Assembly: GCA_049680625.1 (NCBI GenBank)
Contig: JBAUID010000218.1
Span: 5,628-69,627, forward strand
Length of the DNA: 64,000 nucleotides
Source: JAUIAI01 sp049680625
Lineage (GTDB): Bacteria; Pseudomonadota; Gammaproteobacteria; Burkholderiales; Burkholderiaceae_E
Direction of reading: 5' to 3'
Made by a program: the position numbers and the translations under genes
The notes under the pieces: generated by a model
What the model was told of the DNA's origin: nothing
What the model saw: the letters and a program-made list of their open reading frames with translations, nothing else
The model's database searches: none
In this document: positions 61,615-64,000 of the stretch, piece by piece
Numbering within the stretch: the stretch's first letter is position 1
Layout: each line of letters begins with the position of its first letter

Positions 61615-62976
61615 TCAGGCAGCTTCGGGTTTTGCCAGCGCACGTGCATCCGGCAGGGTCAGCGAGGCAGTCAGTCCGCCACCGGCGCGATTACTGAGTT
61701 TAAAACTACCGTCGTAACGTCGTGCCAGCCGGCTGACAATGGCCAGGCCCAGCCCCGCACCATCGGCGCCGCCGCGGGCCGTGTCCAGGCGTGCAAACGG
61801 GCGGAGCAGTCTGGCCAGCTGATCTTCGGGCACTCCTTGTCCCCGGTCACTGACTTCAATGGTCAGCTGGCTGCCCGAGCGTCTGGCCTTGACCGTTACC
61901 TCGGCGCAGGCTGTACCGGATTCATCCGGATCGCTGCGTCCATAGCGAAGGGCGTTATCAATCAGGTTGCCCAGAGCCCGTTCCAGGTCGGTATTGTCGC
62001 CACGCCAGGTGAGGCCGGCCTGAACGGGAACATTGAGGCGAATCTCCCCACTTTGAATTTGCGGGCGGTAAATACTGGGTAGCTGGCGCAGAACGTCGCT
62101 TACCTGGACCAGTTCGGTATGGGCAACTGTTCCGGTTCTGGCAAAGTCGATAAAGCGGCCCACGATTGCGTCAATTCGCTCGATATCCTCAACCAGAGAA
62201 GCGCGCGTCTCTTCATCCAGCGGGGCCAGTTCTGCTTCCATGCGCAGCCGGGCCAGTGGGGAGCGAATATCATGTGAAATGCCGGCCAGGGTGACTTCTC
62301 GGTCTTGTTCGAGTGCGGCAAGGTCGGTTGCCATGTCATTAAAACGGCGATTGACATGCGAGATTTCACTGGCGAGGTCTTCTTTCAGTTTCTGCGGTGT
62401 ATGGCCGCCGCGCAAAGCCGCGATCGCCCGCGCCAGGTCGGCAAGGGGCTTGTTCACAAGGCGGCTCAGCGCAAGCGCGCCAAGCAGAGCAAGGCCCGCG
62501 GCAATACCAAAAATCAGTTGCAGGCTGGGCCCAAAGTGGCGGTCGATCCGCCGCCCCTGCATCTGCAACCAGTATTTGTCTTCATCAATGTCGAAACTGA
62601 CCCATAGACCTTCTTCGTTGTTGACCTTGGACACCACCAGGGTTTCCGGGCCAAGCAGATTTTGCAAACGCGGTGCCAGCAGGGCGATTCGCCCGGTAAG
62701 TGAGGTAACTTCGATTTCGTCAGCCGGCTCAAGCGGCAGGACGCGGATGCCTTCTTCGTTGGCGAGTTCGCGTAGTAAGGTGATTCTGCGCTCCGGCTGC
62801 GAACTAACCAGCGCGGAACGGGTCAGATTGACTATTGACGCTACTTCCCACGCCAGCCGCTGCTCGGCTGGTGCATTGTCCAGGAAGCGTAGCACCAGTA
62901 ACAGGGCCGCGATACTGGAGACCACCAGGAACACCAGGAGTACAAAAGTTCGCCAAAAAAGGCTGATGCGAATCAT
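61615..62976 (-). CDS. envZ: EnvZ-like sensor histidine kinase
   Basis: 453 aa. TM1 about 8-28, periplasmic domain, TM2 about 152-172, HAMP about 170-225 (LVNKPLADLARAIAAL), DHp with H-box GISHDIRSPLARLRMEAEL, N-box LGNLIDNALRYG, G1 VSDRGQGVP and G2 GAGLGLAIV. Partner of the OmpR-like regulator encoded 141 bp upstream. By analogy, responds to osmolarity or envelope state. Confidence 0.92.
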   Translation of the reverse strand: MIRISLFWRTFVLLVFLVVSSIAALLLVLRFLDNAPAEQRLAWEVASIVNLTRSALVSSQPERRITLLRELANEEGIRVLPLEPADEIEVTSLTGRIALLAPRLQNLLGPETLVVSKVNNEEGLWVSFDIDEDKYWLQMQGRRIDRHFGPSLQLIFGIAAGLALLGALALSRLVNKPLADLARAIAALRGGHTPQKLKEDLASEISHVNRRFNDMATDLAALEQDREVTLAGISHDIRSPLARLRMEAELAPLDEETRASLVEDIERIDAIVGRFIDFARTGTVAHTELVQVSDVLRQLPSIYRPQIQSGEIRLNVPVQAGLTWRGDNTDLERALGNLIDNALRYGRSDPDESGTACAEVTVKARRSGSQLTIEVSDRGQGVPEDQLARLLRPFARLDTARGGADGAGLGLAIVSRLARRYDGSFKLSNRAGGGLTASLTLPDARALAKPEAA

Positions 62977-63117
62977 CAGATGCTTACCTGGCCACTACGT
63001 CCGACGGGTCGTTATTACTGACATCGGCAGGCCCCGGGTTTGGCCCGGCTGGCTCCGCCGGCAGGCGCTGTTATAACGAAGCTGTGAAAAACGGGCTGTC
63101 GCTCCGTTGCGTCTGTT

Positions 63118-63837
63118 TTATTCGTCGTCGGGGACAAATACGTAGCCAACACCCCAGACGGTTTGAATGTAGCGCGGTTGTTGTGGGTCGGTTTCAAGTA
63201 ATTTGCGCAGGCGGGAAATTTGGACATCCAGGCTGCGATCATAAGCCCCATATTCCCGTCCACGGGCCAAAGCCATGAGTTTTTCGCGAGACATTGGTAC
63301 ACGCGGGTGCTGAGCAAGTACTTTCAGGACGCTAAATTCGCCAGTGGTAAGGGGCTGGGGTTTGTTGTCGCTGGTTAGCTGGCGGGTTGCCAAATTAAGC
63401 ACAAACGGGCCAAAGCGGACTTCACCGGCACCGGCTGATGGTGCGCCGGGCGCTTCTGTCGCAGGCCGCCGGCGCAAGACCGCGTGAATTCGGGCCAGCA
63501 GTTCTCGCGGGTTAAACGGTTTGGGCAGATAGTCATCTGCGCCAACTTCGAGCCCGACGATCCGATCAACATCGTCACCCTTGGCCGTTAACATGATTAC
63601 GGGTGTGCGATCGTTAGACGCCCGCAGCCGGCGTAGAATGGACAAGCCATCTTCGCCTGGCAGCATGAGGTCCAACACCACAATATCGAATGGTTCACGC
63701 AGCATCAGCCTGGCCATGGTGGCGCCTTCGGGCGCAACACTGACTTCAAACTGATTCTCTGAAAGATATCTACGCAGGAGTTCGCGTAGTTTCGGGTCGT
63801 CATCGACAACGAGCAGGCGGTAGGTTTTGGAGGTCAT
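63118..63837 (-). CDS. ompR: OmpR-like response regulator
   Basis: 239 aa. Receiver domain with acidic pocket DDD near the N-terminus, phospho-acceptor in FDIVVLDLMLPGEDG, and LTAKGDD with the conserved Lys in YLPKPFNPREL. C-terminal OmpR/PhoB winged helix ends VQISRLRKLLETDPQQPRYIQTVWGVGYVFV. First gene of the two-component pair. The 163 bp upstream to the window edge shows no further gene. Confidence 0.94.
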   Translation of the reverse strand: MTSKTYRLLVVDDDPKLRELLRRYLSENQFEVSVAPEGATMARLMLREPFDIVVLDLMLPGEDGLSILRRLRASNDRTPVIMLTAKGDDVDRIVGLEVGADDYLPKPFNPRELLARIHAVLRRRPATEAPGAPSAGAGEVRFGPFVLNLATRQLTSDNKPQPLTTGEFSVLKVLAQHPRVPMSREKLMALARGREYGAYDRSLDVQISRLRKLLETDPQQPRYIQTVWGVGYVFVPDDE

Positions 63838-64000
63838 GGGCGGATAATAGCGATTCTAAGAACAATAAATTAACAGCCTGGGCGGCAGAATTACGCATCG
63901 TTACAACGCTTACCCGATACGAGAATACACTGCGCTGATCAAACCGTACCATTACATTTATAAATGGGCCAGGTGCGTTGTTCCGGCAGCGCTGGCATGG

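Overview
The window is a chromosomal segment from a betaproteobacterium, most likely in or near Burkholderiales. The main evidence is gene order: mdh diverging from a GntR regulator followed by sdhCDAB-sdhE-gltA-odhAB(sucAB)-lpdA-zapE; thrS-infC-rpmI-rplT-pheST-ihfA-merR; a phaC-phaB-phaR polyhydroxyalkanoate block; and serB/mfd next to ispD-ispF. There are no insertion sequences, phage genes or CRISPR arrays. The placement is inferred from synteny and not from a database search.

Layout. 1-584: 5' part of an FbpC/PotA-like ABC ATPase that runs off the left edge. 791-9279: tRNA-Val(GAC), the translation block thrS to merR, and tRNA-Pro(GGG). 9407-9784: a small cupin. 9918-17627: an eight-gene, same-strand block (ArsS-type radical SAM enzyme, calcineurin-like phosphoesterase, TVP38-type membrane protein, mercuric-reductase-like flavoprotein, DUF547 protein, two TIGR04283/TIGR04282-type glycosyltransferases, DUF3047 protein). 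It resembles arsenosugar (organoarsenical) biosynthesis loci but has no ArsM methyltransferase. 17624-23844 (minus): MASE1-GGDEF-EAL protein, DUF3617 protein, prpC, prpB, mdh. 24166-37556 (plus): GntR regulator, succinate dehydrogenase, citrate synthase, 2-oxoglutarate dehydrogenase, ZapE. 37797-43519: YdcH-like protein, DinG/YoaA helicase, bamD, rluD, pgeF, a small membrane protein. 43697-48548: phaC, phaB, phaR, rimO. 48598-54486 (minus): TPR lipoprotein, serB, mfd. 54563-58807 (plus): ispD, ispF, a crotonase, a split transketolase. 58907-63837 (minus): DUF3501 protein, Fe-S oxidoreductase, rubrerythrin, EnvZ-like kinase, OmpR-like regulator.

How the genes fit together. The centre of the window encodes much of the TCA cycle (malate dehydrogenase, citrate synthase, 2-oxoglutarate dehydrogenase and succinate dehydrogenase), flanked by two methylcitrate-cycle enzymes for propionyl-CoA. 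The GntR protein, with a palindrome over its own -10 box, is the obvious candidate local regulator. The PHA block stores acetyl-CoA-derived carbon; its synthase has a long lysine/arginine-rich N-terminal tail that could tether granules to DNA, and its promoter lies between and over the arms of a perfect 10-bp inverted repeat that could be a PhaR operator. The rubrerythrin/Fe-S oxidoreductase/DUF3501 trio is probably a peroxide or redox-defence module.

Oddities include an AUC start codon on infC, several UUG/GUG starts, low-complexity extensions or insertions in several housekeeping proteins, and many short tandem duplications (units of 6-16 bp) in intergenic regions and at gene ends. The best candidate for an undescribed system is the organoarsenical-like block at 9918-17627; the best single-protein novelty is the histone-like tail on PhaC.
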